Source: Candidatus Merdivicinus intestinigallinarum (GTDB lineage Bacteria > Bacillota > Clostridia > Oscillospirales > Ruminococcaceae). Taken from it: a stretch of DNA of 64,000 nt. The notes beneath the pieces are model-generated. The model was not told the origin of the DNA, ran no database searches, and was given only the letters and a program-made list of their open reading frames with translations. The stretch lies in the NCBI GenBank assembly GCA_018713335.1, contig DVOW01000050.1, positions 62,001 through 126,000 of the forward strand. Direction: 5' to 3'. A program made the position numbers and the translations under genes. Of this stretch, positions 15,995-25,101 are shown in pieces (position 1 is the first letter of the stretch; every line of letters starts with the position of its first letter).

Positions 15995-17378
15995 CAGGCG
16001 GTTAAGGGGAACCCTGGAGGAAAAGTTCCGCCTGGATTTGGCGGCCGGGAAAAAGGTCGTGGCCGGGGTTTCCGGCGGGGCCGATTCCATGGCCATGCTG
16101 CATTTTTTATGGAAAAACGGCGTTTCCGTCACCGCCGCCCATTTAAACCACTGCCTCCGGGGGGCGGAAAGCGACGGGGACGAGGAACTGGTCCGGCGGT
16201 TCTGCCGGGAAAGGGGCATCCCCTTGGTGTGCAAACGGGCGGATGTCGCCCGGCTTGCCAAAGAACGGGGCCTTGGCGAGGAAGCGTGCGGCCGGGAAGA
16301 ACGCTACGCCTTTTTCGCGGAGCTGGCGGGGGAGGACGGGCTGATCGCCACCGCCCACACCCTTTCCGACCAGCTGGAAACGATGCTGTTCCGCCTGGCC
16401 CGGGGCACCGGCCCCGACGGCCTTTCCGGGATTTCTGAATCCCGGGGAAATATCATCCGGCCCCTGCTTTTCTGTTCCCGGGAAGAGGTGGAGGACTACT
16501 GCCGCCGGGAGAAAATCCCTTTCGCGGAGGATTCCACAAACCGCGACCCCCGTTACGCCCGGAACCGCATCCGGTTGGAAGCGGTCCCGGCTTTAAAAAA
16601 GGTGAACCCCGGGGCAGAAGCCCACGCCGGGCGGCTGGCCATGGCCCTTGCCCGGGACCGGGAGTATCTGGAGGGAGAGGCAAGCCGCCTGCTCCAGTCG
16701 GCGAAAATCCCCGGCGGCCTGCTGGCGGAACCAATGAAGGAGGCCCATCCGGCCCTTTTGAGCCGCGCCTTGGCCGCTTATTTGGCGGAAAACGGCGTCC
16801 ACGCGGACTCCTTCCTGCTGGAGGATGGGGAACGGCTCATAAAAGGGGAGCTTTCCCGGCTGAACCTGCCGGGAGGGAAATGGCTTTCCCTTTGCCGGGG
16901 GATTTTATCCATCCAGCAGAATCTGCCGGAAAGCCCCTTCTTTTGGGAATTTTTCCTGCCGCCAAAGCCGGATATGCCCGTCCTCATCGGGGAATTTGCC
17001 TTTCCAGGCGGGGAACCGGCGGCCCTTTGGTGCGTGACGGCGGCGGAATTTGAAAAAAACAAAAAAATTTATAAAAACGACTTAATTTTTTCTCTGGATT
17101 ATGATACAATAATTGGGAACTTGCAATTCCGGCGCAGATTGCCCGGTGACCGGCTTTGCCTGCCCGGGCGGACGGCCTCCCGGCTTTTGAAGAAAGTGTA
17201 CAGCGAAGCGGCTCTCCCGGCGGAAGCCCGGCGGGACGCGGTCATCGCAGCGGACAGCTTGGGGCCGGTCTGGGCGGAGTATTATGGGAGCAGTTCCCGG
17301 AACACGGCCTGCGCGGCGACGGCGCGGCTTCTCATTTTGCTGCGGAAGACAAGGAAGGAGAACGACAACCCATGCTGA
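15987..17378 (+). CDS. tilS: tRNA(Ile)-lysidine synthetase TilS
   Basis: Makes lysidine at C34 of tRNA-Ile(CAU). PP-loop motif SGGADSM at ~residues 28-34, then HLNHCLRG and the conserved substrate-channel segment; the C-terminal TilS domain has RRRLPGDRL. 463 aa, normal. It starts inside the dnaB end without a clear SD, so translation is probably coupled. A Lys/Asn/Ile-rich stretch near residues 351-372 (KNKKIYKND) is strikingly AT-rich for this genome. Confidence 0.93.
   Translation: MSNRRLRGTLEEKFRLDLAAGKKVVAGVSGGADSMAMLHFLWKNGVSVTAAHLNHCLRGAESDGDEELVRRFCRERGIPLVCKRADVARLAKERGLGEEACGREERYAFFAELAGEDGLIATAHTLSDQLETMLFRLARGTGPDGLSGISESRGNIIRPLLFCSREEVEDYCRREKIPFAEDSTNRDPRYARNRIRLEAVPALKKVNPGAEAHAGRLAMALARDREYLEGEASRLLQSAKIPGGLLAEPMKEAHPALLSRALAAYLAENGVHADSFLLEDGERLIKGELSRLNLPGGKWLSLCRGILSIQQNLPESPFFWEFFLPPKPDMPVLIGEFAFPGGEPAALWCVTAAEFEKNKKIYKNDLIFSLDYDTIIGNLQFRRRLPGDRLCLPGRTASRLLKKVYSEAALPAEARRDAVIAADSLGPVWAEYYGSSSRNTACAATARLLILLRKTRKENDNPC
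17082..17110 (+). promoter_or_regulatory. possible internal promoter for hpt-ftsH within tilS
   Basis: TTAATT, 17-bp spacer, TACAAT at 17105, inside an AT-rich island (17045-17112). The -35 is weak. Confidence 0.3.
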
Positions 17379-17917
17379 ATGACGCAATTGAAAAGGTTTT
17401 AGTCAGCGAGGAAGAGCTGAAAGCAAAGGTCACATCTTTGGGCCAGCAGATTACCAAGGACTACGCGGGCAAAAACCTGCTGATGGTCAGCGTCCTCAAA
17501 GGCTCCGTGATTTTTATGGCGGACCTGATGCGGGCCATTGACCTGCCCTGCACCATCGACTTTATGTGCGTGTCCAGCTACGGCTCCGGCACCAAATCCA
17601 GCGGAGTCGTCAAGATCATCAAGGACCTGGACATCGACCTCCACGGCAAGGATCTGCTGATTGTGGAGGATATCCTGGACAGCGGCAAGACCCTCCATTA
17701 TATCACCAAGATGCTGTCCGACCGGGGCACCGCCTCTATCCGAATCGCCACCCTGTTAGATAAGCCGGACCGCCGGACCGCGCCTCTGACCCCGGATTAC
17801 AGCGGCTTTGTCATCCCCGACGAGTTCGTTGTGGGGTACGGCCTGGATTACGATGAGAAATACCGGAACCTGCCCTATATCGGTGTGCTGAAACCGGAAA
17901 TTTACGGCGGGAAATAG
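17372..17917 (+). CDS. hpt: hypoxanthine phosphoribosyltransferase
   Basis: Purine salvage of hypoxanthine and guanine with PRPP, 181 aa. ATG 17372 follows AAGGAAGGAG and overlaps the end of tilS by 7 bp; the track ORF extends upstream within tilS. Motifs are VSVLKGSVIFMADL, SSYGSGTKSSG and the PRPP loop LIVEDILDSGKT. The tilS-hpt-ftsH order is a classic Firmicute cluster. Confidence 0.95.
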   Translation: MLNDAIEKVLVSEEELKAKVTSLGQQITKDYAGKNLLMVSVLKGSVIFMADLMRAIDLPCTIDFMCVSSYGSGTKSSGVVKIIKDLDIDLHGKDLLIVEDILDSGKTLHYITKMLSDRGTASIRIATLLDKPDRRTAPLTPDYSGFVIPDEFVVGYGLDYDEKYRNLPYIGVLKPEIYGGK

Positions 17918-17981
17918 TCCTGCCTTAAAATATCCTGTCTGGAATAAAGATGGGAAATACAACATTGAGGAGTGATTTTGG

Positions 17982-19931
17982 TTGCAGAAGAAACGGACCA
18001 GTTCCATTATCCTGCTGGTCGTGGTCGTATTGGCGCTGCTGTTTATGTCCACCATGTTTATGCGGATGATGACCCCTACGGTAAGAACCTACACCTATTC
18101 GGATATCCTTTATATGTTCGAGGACCAGAAGGTATCCGAGTTCAGCCTGGATGTGGGAAGCGGCGAGCTTGCCATGAAAACAACCGATGGCAGAACGGTT
18201 TCCTACCGGCTGCCCAGCGTCAGCCTGTTTTTGGAGCAGGTGGACGCGGATATCCAGGAATACAATGACCAGCACCCGGACGCCCGGATGCAGTATAACC
18301 TGATCCCCGCTTCCGACAACAGCTGGCTCTTGAGCCTTATCCCCTATGTGCTGATGATTGCGGTCATGGGCCTGCTCTGGTACTTTATGTTCAAACAGGC
18401 CAGCGGCGGCGGGAAAATGAACCAATTCGGCAAGGCCAACATGAAAAACCCCGTCCAGATGGGCAAAAAGACCACCTTTGCCGAGGTGGCCGGCGCGGAC
18501 GAGGAAAAAGAGGAGCTGGCGGAAATCGTTGAGTTCCTCAAAAACCCCAAGAAGTTCAACGAGCTGGGCGCCCGCATCCCCAAGGGCGTGCTGCTGGTGG
18601 GCCCTCCCGGTACCGGTAAAACCCTGCTGGCCCGGGCGGTCGCCGGCGAGGCAGGCGTGCCCTTCTTCTCCATTTCCGGTTCGGACTTTGTGGAGATGTT
18701 CGTGGGCGTCGGCGCGTCCCGCGTCCGGGACCTGTTTGAGCAGGCCAAGAAAAATTCCCCCTCCATCATCTTTATCGACGAAATCGACGCCGTTGGGCGT
18801 CACCGCGGCGCGGGCCTTGGCGGCGGCCACGATGAACGGGAGCAGACCCTGAACCAGCTGCTGGTGGAAATGGACGGCTTCGGCGCCAACGAGGGCGTCA
18901 TCGTCATTGCGGCCACCAACCGCCGGGACATCCTGGACCCGGCCCTGCTGCGCCCCGGCCGTTTCGACCGGCAGGTTATTGTAAACTACCCCGACGTCAA
19001 GGGCCGCGAGGAAATCTTAAAGGTCCATGCCCGGAACAAGCCTCTGGGCTTTGACGTGGATTTAAGCGTTGTGGCCAAATCTACCGCCGGGTTTACCGGG
19101 GCGGACCTGGAAAACCTGATGAACGAGGCAGCGCTGCTGGCTGCCCGGAAGGGCCGCAAAGCCATTACAGAAACGGACATCGAGGAGGCCACCATCAAGG
19201 TTGTGGCCGGCCCCGAGAAGAAATCCAAGGTGGTTACCGAAAAGGAAAAACGCCTGACTGCTTACCACGAAGGCGGCCACGCTGTGGCGACCTTCTACAG
19301 CGAAACCCAGGACCCGGTCCACGAGGTGTCCATTATCCCCCGGGGGATGGCGGGCGGCTACACCCTGTCTTTGCCGGAGCATGACCGGAGCTATATGTCC
19401 CGCAAGGAAATGCGGGAGGAAATTGTCACCCTTCTGGGCGGCCGTGTGGCCGAATCCCTGGTGCTGGACGACATTTCCACCGGCGCTTCCAACGACCTGG
19501 AACGGGCCACCAAGCTGGCCAAGAGCATGGTTACCCGCTACGGCTTCAGCGAAAAGCTGGGCCCTGTGGTATACGGCCAGGACGAGGGCGAACCTTTCCT
19601 GGGCCGGGATTTCAACCACATCCGGGACTACTCTGAGAATGTAGCGGCGGAAATCGACAGCGAGGTCCGGGACATTATCGACACCGGCTATGAAACCGTC
19701 AAGGAGCTGCTGACCGCCCATATGGATCAGCTGCACCTGGTGGCGGCTTACCTGATGGAGCATGAGAAGATCGACGGCGCGACCTTTGATAAGCTTATGA
19801 AAGGGGAGCTGGATTATACTCCGCCTTCCGAACGTCAGCAGGAGCTTTCTGCGGACCCCATGGAAGCCCTGAAAACCGATGAAAACCCCTTTGACCACGA
19901 CGAGGACAAAGAGGCTCCTTCGGAAGAATAA
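17982..19931 (+). CDS. ftsH: ATP-dependent zinc metalloprotease FtsH
   Basis: Membrane-anchored AAA+ protease for membrane-protein quality control, 649 aa. TTG start at 17982 with GAGGAG 9 nt upstream. TM1 lies at about residues 6-26 and TM2 at 108-127 around a small extracytoplasmic domain. Walker A GPPGTGKT, Walker [10 protein letters not shown], the second region of homology near RPGRFDRQ, zinc site HEGGH, and the third ligand region in NDLERAT. An acidic tail ends DKEAPSEE. Confidence 0.97.
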   Translation: MQKKRTSSIILLVVVVLALLFMSTMFMRMMTPTVRTYTYSDILYMFEDQKVSEFSLDVGSGELAMKTTDGRTVSYRLPSVSLFLEQVDADIQEYNDQHPDARMQYNLIPASDNSWLLSLIPYVLMIAVMGLLWYFMFKQASGGGKMNQFGKANMKNPVQMGKKTTFAEVAGADEEKEELAEIVEFLKNPKKFNELGARIPKGVLLVGPPGTGKTLLARAVAGEAGVPFFSISGSDFVEMFVGVGASRVRDLFEQAKKNSPSIIFIDEIDAVGRHRGAGLGGGHDEREQTLNQLLVEMDGFGANEGVIVIAATNRRDILDPALLRPGRFDRQVIVNYPDVKGREEILKVHARNKPLGFDVDLSVVAKSTAGFTGADLENLMNEAALLAARKGRKAITETDIEEATIKVVAGPEKKSKVVTEKEKRLTAYHEGGHAVATFYSETQDPVHEVSIIPRGMAGGYTLSLPEHDRSYMSRKEMREEIVTLLGGRVAESLVLDDISTGASNDLERATKLAKSMVTRYGFSEKLGPVVYGQDEGEPFLGRDFNHIRDYSENVAAEIDSEVRDIIDTGYETVKELLTAHMDQLHLVAAYLMEHEKIDGATFDKLMKGELDYTPPSERQQELSADPMEALKTDENPFDHDEDKEAPSEE

Positions 19932-19936
19932 AAAGC

Positions 19937-19976
19937 ATCCCGCCGGGCCGTATCAAAACGGTGCGGCGGGATTTTT
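19937..19976 (+). terminator. bidirectional terminator between ftsH and the M14 gene
   Basis: ATCCCGCC and GGCGGGAT arms with an inner CCGT/ACGG stem, followed by TTTTT. The convergent gene ends 5 bp later. Confidence 0.85.
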
Positions 19977-19980
19977 GCGG

Positions 19981-20853
19981 CTAAAGGAAGGCGGCGGCCG
20001 TGAGCAGGGGGAGGAGCCGCCCGTAAATGGGCTCCAGATCCTCAATGGGCAGAGGGTTTTCCCCTTTGCCGATCTCAATGGTGAAGCCCGGCCGGCGGAA
20101 TTCCTGGATGAACCAGTCCTTTAGGCCCCCGTGGGAGGCCAGGCCGCTGTTTTTCACCAAGGTGTAGCCGGACAGGGCGCTCAAGGCCCGGGCGATGGAT
20201 TCCGCCTGGGGGACTTGCAGGCCGCCGTATTCCCAGAAAATTTCTTCCCCCTGGGAGTGGAAGGAATAAAGGCGACGGGGCTGGAAAGCATAGATCAAAT
20301 TGATGATCCCCCGGGTTTCCGGCTCGGAATGGGGGTACGGCCCGCCGTACCGGGTGGCGGCCGGGCCTGTGATGCCGGAAACGGTTTCCATTTCCCGGAG
20401 AATGTTCCACCCGGCGTCAAAATTGTGGTTTATATCCACGCCCCGGGCGTTGGCCTGCCACTTGCCTCCGTTTGCCCGGTATAGGGGTTCCGTCCGGTCC
20501 CGGAAAGGGCCCGCCTTCCGGGGGCCGTCCAGGGCGATTTCCACCCCGTCCGGGTTCAGCATGGGGACGATGATCAGGCCTTTCCCCTGAGTGACCCCGG
20601 CAAATGAGGGGGCTTCGTCCGTCCAGGCGGCGGCAATCTCCCAGGCAAAGCGCATGAGGAGCAGGGAGGTGAGCCATTCCTCCCCGTGAGTGGCCCCCAC
20701 AAAGAGGGCGGCGTTTTTTAAGCGCCCCATGCCCAGGGCGGGGATCTCCTTGCCCAAGGCCGATTTCCCGGCCCGGAAAACCCGGGCGGCAGGAAAGGCC
20801 TGTTCCAGCTGCCGCAGTTCCTTCCAAAGGGCGGCGCAGCTTATCGATTTCAT
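19981..20853 (-). CDS. M14-family zinc carboxypeptidase-like protein
   Basis: 290 aa. ATG at 20853 is preceded by AAAGGA at 10 nt; the TTG used by the track abuts the SD. Zinc motif HxxE in GATHGEEW (~residues 55-62), NPDGVE, NARGVDINHNF, a candidate third ligand in YSFHSQGEE, and a catalytic Glu candidate in FTIEIGKGENP. No signal peptide, so it is probably cytoplasmic. The family includes gamma-D-glutamyl-diaminoacid peptidases, and murein-peptide trimming is a plausible but unproven role. Confidence 0.82.
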   Translation of the reverse strand: MKSISCAALWKELRQLEQAFPAARVFRAGKSALGKEIPALGMGRLKNAALFVGATHGEEWLTSLLLMRFAWEIAAAWTDEAPSFAGVTQGKGLIIVPMLNPDGVEIALDGPRKAGPFRDRTEPLYRANGGKWQANARGVDINHNFDAGWNILREMETVSGITGPAATRYGGPYPHSEPETRGIINLIYAFQPRRLYSFHSQGEEIFWEYGGLQVPQAESIARALSALSGYTLVKNSGLASHGGLKDWFIQEFRRPGFTIEIGKGENPLPIEDLEPIYGRLLPLLTAAAFL

Positions 20854-20886
20854 GGCAACCAAATCCTTTCTGCTGCGGGAGGTTTT

Positions 20887-21873
20887 ATGAATTCAGCGTT
20901 TCAATATATGTGGGAAATGCTCGTCAATATGCTGGCGGCCTTGCCCCTGATTGCGGGATTCCGGTGGATCTGCGCCATTTACCGGAAAAAGAAAGGGAAA
21001 ACCGTGACGGCGGCCCATGAGGTTGGCGTGTGGATCTTTTTGGCCTATCTGGCAGGGCTGTTCAACCAGACCATCGTGCCGGAGCTCATGGCGGCTATCC
21101 AAGGGGTGGAGCAGGAGGCCGGGCGGGTGAACCTTCAGATCTTTCTGGTGTTCCGCCAGACCTGGATCGAGGTGTTCCGCAACGGCAACCCGGCCTATTT
21201 CTTCATCAATTTCCTGGGGAACATCCTGGTGTTCATACCCCTGGGGTTCTTAACGCCCCTCCTTTGGAAAGGGTTCCGGCGGTTTTGGAAAGTGACGCTG
21301 CTGGGGGCCGGGGTTTCCCTGGGGATCGAAACGGTGCAGCTTCTGCTCCCCCGGGGAACGGATATCGACGACATTTGGCTCAATACCTTAGGCGCTGTGC
21401 TGGGATACCTGCTGTGGCGTCTGGCGGATTGGGCGGCGGTTAAAGGAGGTTGGAATATGGAAAAAATTCGGGAACTCTGCAAAAAATACCAAGAGTTGAT
21501 TTCTTATTTAATATTCGGCGTGCTGACCACCGTGGTGAACTATGTGGTGTACCTCATCGCGGCCCCCTTTTTCAGCACCGCCACTATCCCCACTGCCATC
21601 GCCTGGGTTTTTGCGGTGGTGTTCGCCTATGTGACCAACCGGAAGTATGTGTTCCATTCTAAGGCCACCGGCGCGGCGGCCCTGGCGGCGGAGATCGGTT
21701 CCTTTTTCGGGGCCAGGCTCCTTTCGGGCTTGCTGGACGTGGGCTTTATGTGGGTGACGGCGGACAAGCTGGGGTTAAACGATAAAATCATGAAGCTGGT
21801 GGCCAATGTGTTTGTGGTCATCTTCAATTATATCGCCAGCAAGCTGGTGATTTTCCGCAAGAAGGCGGAGTAA
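20887..21873 (+). CDS. VanZ-like/GtrA-like membrane fusion protein
   Basis: 328 aa in one open frame. Residues ~1-185 form a VanZ-like multi-TM domain (IPLGFLTPLLW, GIETVQLLLPRGTDIDDIWLNTLGAVLGY). Residues ~192-328 form a four-helix GtrA/DPMS-like domain (LISYLIFGVLTTVVNYVVYL, VTNRKYVF). At the junction, AAAGGAGG (21442-21449) sits 7 nt before an in-frame ATG (21457), an excellent internal start, so a separate ~138-aa GtrA protein may also be made. GtrA proteins often serve polyprenol-linked sugar transfer; the VanZ role is unclear. Divergent from the M14 gene. Confidence 0.85.
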   Translation: MNSAFQYMWEMLVNMLAALPLIAGFRWICAIYRKKKGKTVTAAHEVGVWIFLAYLAGLFNQTIVPELMAAIQGVEQEAGRVNLQIFLVFRQTWIEVFRNGNPAYFFINFLGNILVFIPLGFLTPLLWKGFRRFWKVTLLGAGVSLGIETVQLLLPRGTDIDDIWLNTLGAVLGYLLWRLADWAAVKGGWNMEKIRELCKKYQELISYLIFGVLTTVVNYVVYLIAAPFFSTATIPTAIAWVFAVVFAYVTNRKYVFHSKATGAAALAAEIGSFFGARLLSGLLDVGFMWVTADKLGLNDKIMKLVANVFVVIFNYIASKLVIFRKKAE

Positions 21874-21914
21874 CTGGTCTGCGACCGGAGGAAATTCGCT
21901 GTTAGTTGTTATTT

Positions 21915-21940
21915 GTAGGGGCCGGGTTTCCCGGCCCGCA
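21915..21940 (+). repeat. REP palindrome
   Basis: GTAG followed by GGGCCGGG-TTT-CCCGGCCC and GCA. It lies between the VanZ-GtrA gene and the RHH gene; 21941-22068 holds nothing else I can identify. Confidence 0.7.
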
Positions 21941-22068
21941 TTTTTTGAAATGCTTCCGAAGAGAAGCGGCAAAATTTTCGTCCCCTTTTTTTAAAAGGCA
22001 GCAGAGGTAGAGGGAATGGAGTCCCTCTTCGCTTTCTGCGATTTATTTGCGAAAGCAAAGAACATAAG

Positions 22069-22093
22069 GCGGGCCGGGAGACCCGGCCCCTAC
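22069..22093 (-). repeat. REP palindrome providing the stop codon of the RHH gene
   Basis: Read on the minus strand: GTAG, GGGCCGGG-TCT-CCCGGCCC, GC. It is an inverted partner of the REP at 21915. The TAG of its GTAG foot is the stop codon of the neighbouring minus-strand gene. Confidence 0.72.
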
Positions 22094-22275
22094 ATTTTTT
22101 TCAAGGCAGTGATTGGTATTTCTCCGTAACGGCTTTCGTATTGCTCAACATGCTTTTTGATGCATCGCTCGATTTCCTTATTGGTGGAACGGCATTGCGA
22201 ATCTGCTATGCAACGGACTTTTTGCAGCAGAGTCCGGTCAATGCGCAGAGAGTAGCTTCGTTTATTTGTGTCCAT
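22090..22275 (-). CDS. Arc-like ribbon-helix-helix protein
   Basis: 61 aa. ATG at 22275 follows GAGGTG; the longer track ORF lacks an SD at its start. SYSLRIDRTLLQKVRCIADSQ followed by STNKEIERCIKKHVEQYE fits the beta-strand and two helices of Arc/MetJ-type DNA-binding dimers, with a short tail. Such proteins are usually antitoxins or small repressors, but no toxin is adjacent. The stop codon comes from a REP element, so the ancestral protein may have ended elsewhere. Confidence 0.7.
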   Translation of the reverse strand: MDTNKRSYSLRIDRTLLQKVRCIADSQCRSTNKEIERCIKKHVEQYESRYGEIPITALKKM

Positions 22276-22374
22276 AGAATCACCTCGTTTCCATTCTAAG
22301 AGATTTTTCGTCAAAAATAAACCTTGTGAAAAGCAGAAAAAGACGGCTGACACAAGTCATTGCGGGATTCAATC

Positions 22375-22399
22375 GCAGGCGCGCAATGCGCGCCCCTAC
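22375..22399 (-). repeat. REP palindrome
   Basis: Minus strand GTAG then GGGCGCGC-ATT-GCGCGCC. Located about 200 bp upstream of the S10 operon promoter. 22276-22591 contains no credible gene. Confidence 0.65.
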
Positions 22400-22591
22400 A
22401 TTCTTTGCGGCCGGTTGACCGCTTAATTTTTATCATCCCGTTGGTTTTATTATAATAGAAACGGCTTTCAAAAGATAGAACGAATATGCGTTGCAACCAC
22501 ACGCAAATGCGCCCATTTTGTCAAAAAAGAAAGAAATCACCAAGCCTCTTAAAGATTTACAGATTGTTCATAAATAAATTCGTAAAACCCC

Positions 22592-22620
22592 TTGCAAATC
22601 CCGCCCGAAGACTGTATAAT
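22592..22620 (+). promoter_or_regulatory. promoter of the S10-spc-alpha superoperon
   Basis: TTGCAA at 22592, 17-bp spacer, consensus TATAAT at 22615. It precedes a ~390-nt untranslated leader. Confidence 0.85.
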
Positions 22621-22626
22621 AGCTAT

Positions 22627-23015
22627 TGCGTGACTGCGACAGATATGCGATGAAGCGAGAGGTTGCCGCCGGCCGTGAGGTCAAGATCCTGTTTTTCGGA
22701 CAGGTCCCAGCGCGGGTAATTTTCGCCGAGTATGTCCGATTTTAAACCGGGCGACAAAAGAGGAATACGATGGAAGTGCCCCATGCTTGTTCTGCTTATG
22801 CGGACTGCGGGCATACTTCAAGGCAAACTGCGCCTGTTGAGGCTGCAAGTGCCCCATGCCTGCCGGATGCGGCCAACAGCGGCGGGGAATGGTTATCGGT
22901 TCGGGCTCCCGGGAAACGACTGCGTTTTTCCGGTTTTTTATTTGTCTGGACGCGAAACACACGGAAACGTGTTCCGCTTGGTCTTGTCCCCAAAAATTCC
23001 GAGGAGGCGATGACA
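22627..23015 (+). promoter_or_regulatory. long structured leader of the S10 operon
   Basis: About 390 nt lies between the promoter and rpsJ. It includes a CCTGT/ACAGG hairpin near 22690-22710, a 13-nt direct repeat AAGTGCCCCATGC at 22774 and 22847, a terminator-like hairpin at 22909-22939, and an ACACG-GAAA-CGTGT hairpin at 22960-22974 within a GGAC/GTCC-closed arm. ORF 22770..23327 in the track merges part of this leader with rpsJ. A ribosomal-protein autoregulatory leader is likely, but the ligand cannot be read. Confidence 0.6.
22909..22939 (+). terminator. attenuator-type terminator within the S10 leader
   Basis: CCGGGAAACG and CGTTTTTCCGG arms with loop ACTG, then TTTTTT, 77 nt before the rpsJ start. 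A terminator inside the leader of an essential operon implies regulated readthrough. Confidence 0.6.
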
Positions 23016-23327
23016 GTGGCAGTCAAAGAAAAGCTCAGAATCAGATTGAAAGGTTACGATCATACCTTGGTGGATACCGCCGCCGCAAAGATCGTGGAAA
23101 CAGCGAAAAGAACCGGCGCTCGCGTTGCCGGCCCCATCCCGCTGCCTACCGATAAAGAGATCGTTACCATCCTGCGTGCTGTGCACAAATACAAAGACAG
23201 CCGCGAGCAGTTTGAGATGAGAACCCACAAACGGCTCATCGACGTGCTGAGACCTTCCGCTAAGACGGTTGAAGCGCTTCAGGGCCTGGAGCTCCCCGCC
23301 GGCGTTGAAATCGAGATCAACCTGTAA
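23016..23327 (+). CDS. rpsJ: 30S ribosomal protein S10
   Basis: First gene of the superoperon, 103 aa: [46 protein letters not shown] choose GTG 23016: GGAGG at 23003-23007 lies 8 nt from it but only 2 nt from the ATG at 23010, and MAVKEK matches the family N-terminus. S10 also joins NusB in antitermination. Confidence 0.95.
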   Translation: MAVKEKLRIRLKGYDHTLVDTAAAKIVETAKRTGARVAGPIPLPTDKEIVTILRAVHKYKDSREQFEMRTHKRLIDVLRPSAKTVEALQGLELPAGVEIEINL

Positions 23328-23437
23328 TCTCGACAGAAAAATCTGAACGCCTCGCGGTCCGGAACCGCAAAATTGCGGCAGCCGGAGGGTCAAGTTGGTG
23401 AAAAGCCAACCAATAGCCTTATAGGAGGAAAGAAAAG
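23328..23437 (+). promoter_or_regulatory. rpsJ-rplC spacer with mutually exclusive hairpins
   Basis: GCGGT-ACCGC (23354-23368) and CCGCAA-TTGCGG (23365-23378) share the same CCGC, so only one can form. TTGG/CCAA follows close to the rplC SD. A 110-nt gap is unusually long within this operon. Confidence 0.35.
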
Positions 23438-24070
23438 ATGAAAAAAGCAATCATCGGCAAGAAAATCGGCATGACCCAGATTTTCGACGAATCCGGAAAA
23501 GTCGTTCCGGTAACCGTCATCGAAGCCGGCCCCTGCACCGTTGTGCAGAAAAAGACCGCTGAAAACGACGGCTACGAAGCTGTCCAGATGGGCTTCGGCG
23601 ACGCAAAGGCCAACAAGGTCAACAAACCCATGAAGGGCCATTTTGACAAAGCAGACGTTGCTCCCAAGAAATCTCTCCGGGAATTCCGGTTTGACGACTG
23701 CGGCGCGTACAACGTTGGCGATATCATCAAGGCCGACACCTTCGCCTGCGGCGACATGGTTGATGTCTGCGGCACCAGCAAAGGTAAAGGCTATGCCGGC
23801 GCCATCAAACGGCACGGCAACCGGACCCTGCGCGCTTCCCACGGTACCGGCCCCGTTGAACGGCAGCCCGGCTCCATGGGCGCCATCTCCGATCCTTCCC
23901 GTATCTTCAAGGGCAAGGGCATGGCTGGCCATATGGGCGCAGAGCGCGTCACCATCCAGAACCTGGAAGTGGTTAAGGTTGACGCGGAAAACAATCTGAT
24001 TGCTGTCAAAGGCGCGATCCCCGGCCCCAAAGGCGGTCTGGTGTTCGTTACCGACAGCAAGAAGGCATAA
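23438..24070 (+). CDS. rplC: 50S ribosomal protein L3
   Basis: Early-assembly 23S rRNA binder near the peptidyl transferase centre, 210 aa. [15 protein letters not shown] at the N-terminus and the [17 protein letters not shown] loop are diagnostic. SD TAGGAGGAAAG. Confidence 0.97.
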   Translation: MKKAIIGKKIGMTQIFDESGKVVPVTVIEAGPCTVVQKKTAENDGYEAVQMGFGDAKANKVNKPMKGHFDKADVAPKKSLREFRFDDCGAYNVGDIIKADTFACGDMVDVCGTSKGKGYAGAIKRHGNRTLRASHGTGPVERQPGSMGAISDPSRIFKGKGMAGHMGAERVTIQNLEVVKVDAENNLIAVKGAIPGPKGGLVFVTDSKKA

Positions 24071-24087
24071 GGGAAGGAGGAATTACG

Positions 24088-24711
24088 ATGTCGAAAATTT
24101 CCGTATTCGATATGGCCGGCAAAGCCGTTTCTGAGATCGAGCTTTCCGAAGCCGTATTTGGCATTGAGCCCAACGTGGCTGCAATGCATCAGGCAGTAGT
24201 GACCTACCTTGCCAACCAGCGCCAGGGCACCCAGTCCACCCTGACCCGTTCCGAGGTCAGCGGCGGCGGTCGCAAGCCCTGGAGACAGAAGGGGACCGGC
24301 CACGCAAGACAGGGCTCCATCCGCGCTCCCCAGTGGACTCACGGCGGTATCGCTCTGGGCCCCAAACCCCGCAGCTACCACCTGGGCCTGAACAAAAAGG
24401 TGAAAAGACTGGCCCTCAAATCCGCGTTCTCTTCCAAGGTCTTGGAAAACTCCATGATTGTGGTTGACAAGATCGAAACCGCGGAATACAAGACCAAAAC
24501 CATGGTCAACATGCTGAAGGCCCTGGGCGCCGAAAAGAAAGCGCTGATCGTTCTGAACAGCGCCGACGAGAAGGTCCTGGGAAGCCTCCGCAACATCCCC
24601 GGCGTAAAAACCGCTTATGCGAATACGCTGAACGTCTACGACGTTCTGAACTGCGATAAATTCATCGTGGCCAAAGACGCCGTGGCAACTCTGGAGGAGG
24701 TGTACGCATAA
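24088..24711 (+). CDS. rplD: 50S ribosomal protein L4
   Basis: 207 aa, with the tunnel-loop segment [22 protein letters not shown] and APQWTHGG. L4 is the classic autoregulator of S10 operons in enterobacteria; whether it binds this leader is unknown. Its stop overlaps the rplW start (TAATG). Confidence 0.97.
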   Translation: MSKISVFDMAGKAVSEIELSEAVFGIEPNVAAMHQAVVTYLANQRQGTQSTLTRSEVSGGGRKPWRQKGTGHARQGSIRAPQWTHGGIALGPKPRSYHLGLNKKVKRLALKSAFSSKVLENSMIVVDKIETAEYKTKTMVNMLKALGAEKKALIVLNSADEKVLGSLRNIPGVKTAYANTLNVYDVLNCDKFIVAKDAVATLEEVYA

Positions 24712-25004
24712 TGAAACGTGCGAATGAAATCGTGATCGCCCCCGTTATCACCGAGAAATCCATGGCTGGCATCGCTGCCAAGAAATACACCTTCAAGGTT
24801 GCCAAAGATTCCAACAAGGTGGAAATCGCGAACGCTGTGGAGACCCTGTTCGGCGTCAAGGTCGCCAAGGTCAACACCATCAGCGTAAAAGGCCGCTTTA
24901 AGAGAATGGGCCGCAACGAAGGCTACCGTCCCGACTGGAAGAAAGCCATCGTGACCCTGACCGAGGATTCCAAGACCATCGAGTTCTTCGAGGGTATGGC
25001 GTAA
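24711..25004 (+). CDS. rplW: 50S ribosomal protein L23
   Basis: 97 aa at the tunnel exit, a docking site for trigger factor and [13 protein letters not shown] at the N-terminus and [10 protein letters not shown]. Translationally coupled to rplD. Confidence 0.96.
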   Translation: MKRANEIVIAPVITEKSMAGIAAKKYTFKVAKDSNKVEIANAVETLFGVKVAKVNTISVKGRFKRMGRNEGYRPDWKKAIVTLTEDSKTIEFFEGMA

Positions 25005-25101
25005 TCCAAAGAACGGCCCGTTTTTGGGAACTCAAGTTCCCTGGGTGATGTATGAAGGAGAAACGCTCCTTCGCTAAACCGAAATAGGAGAGTGAAGATC
25101 A
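25005..25101 (+). other. rplW-rplB spacer with two hairpins
   Basis: GGGAACT-CA-AGTTCCC (25026-25041) and AAGGAG-AAACG-CTCCTT (25052-25068). Neither is followed by a T-run. They may be processing or stability stems. Confidence 0.4.
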
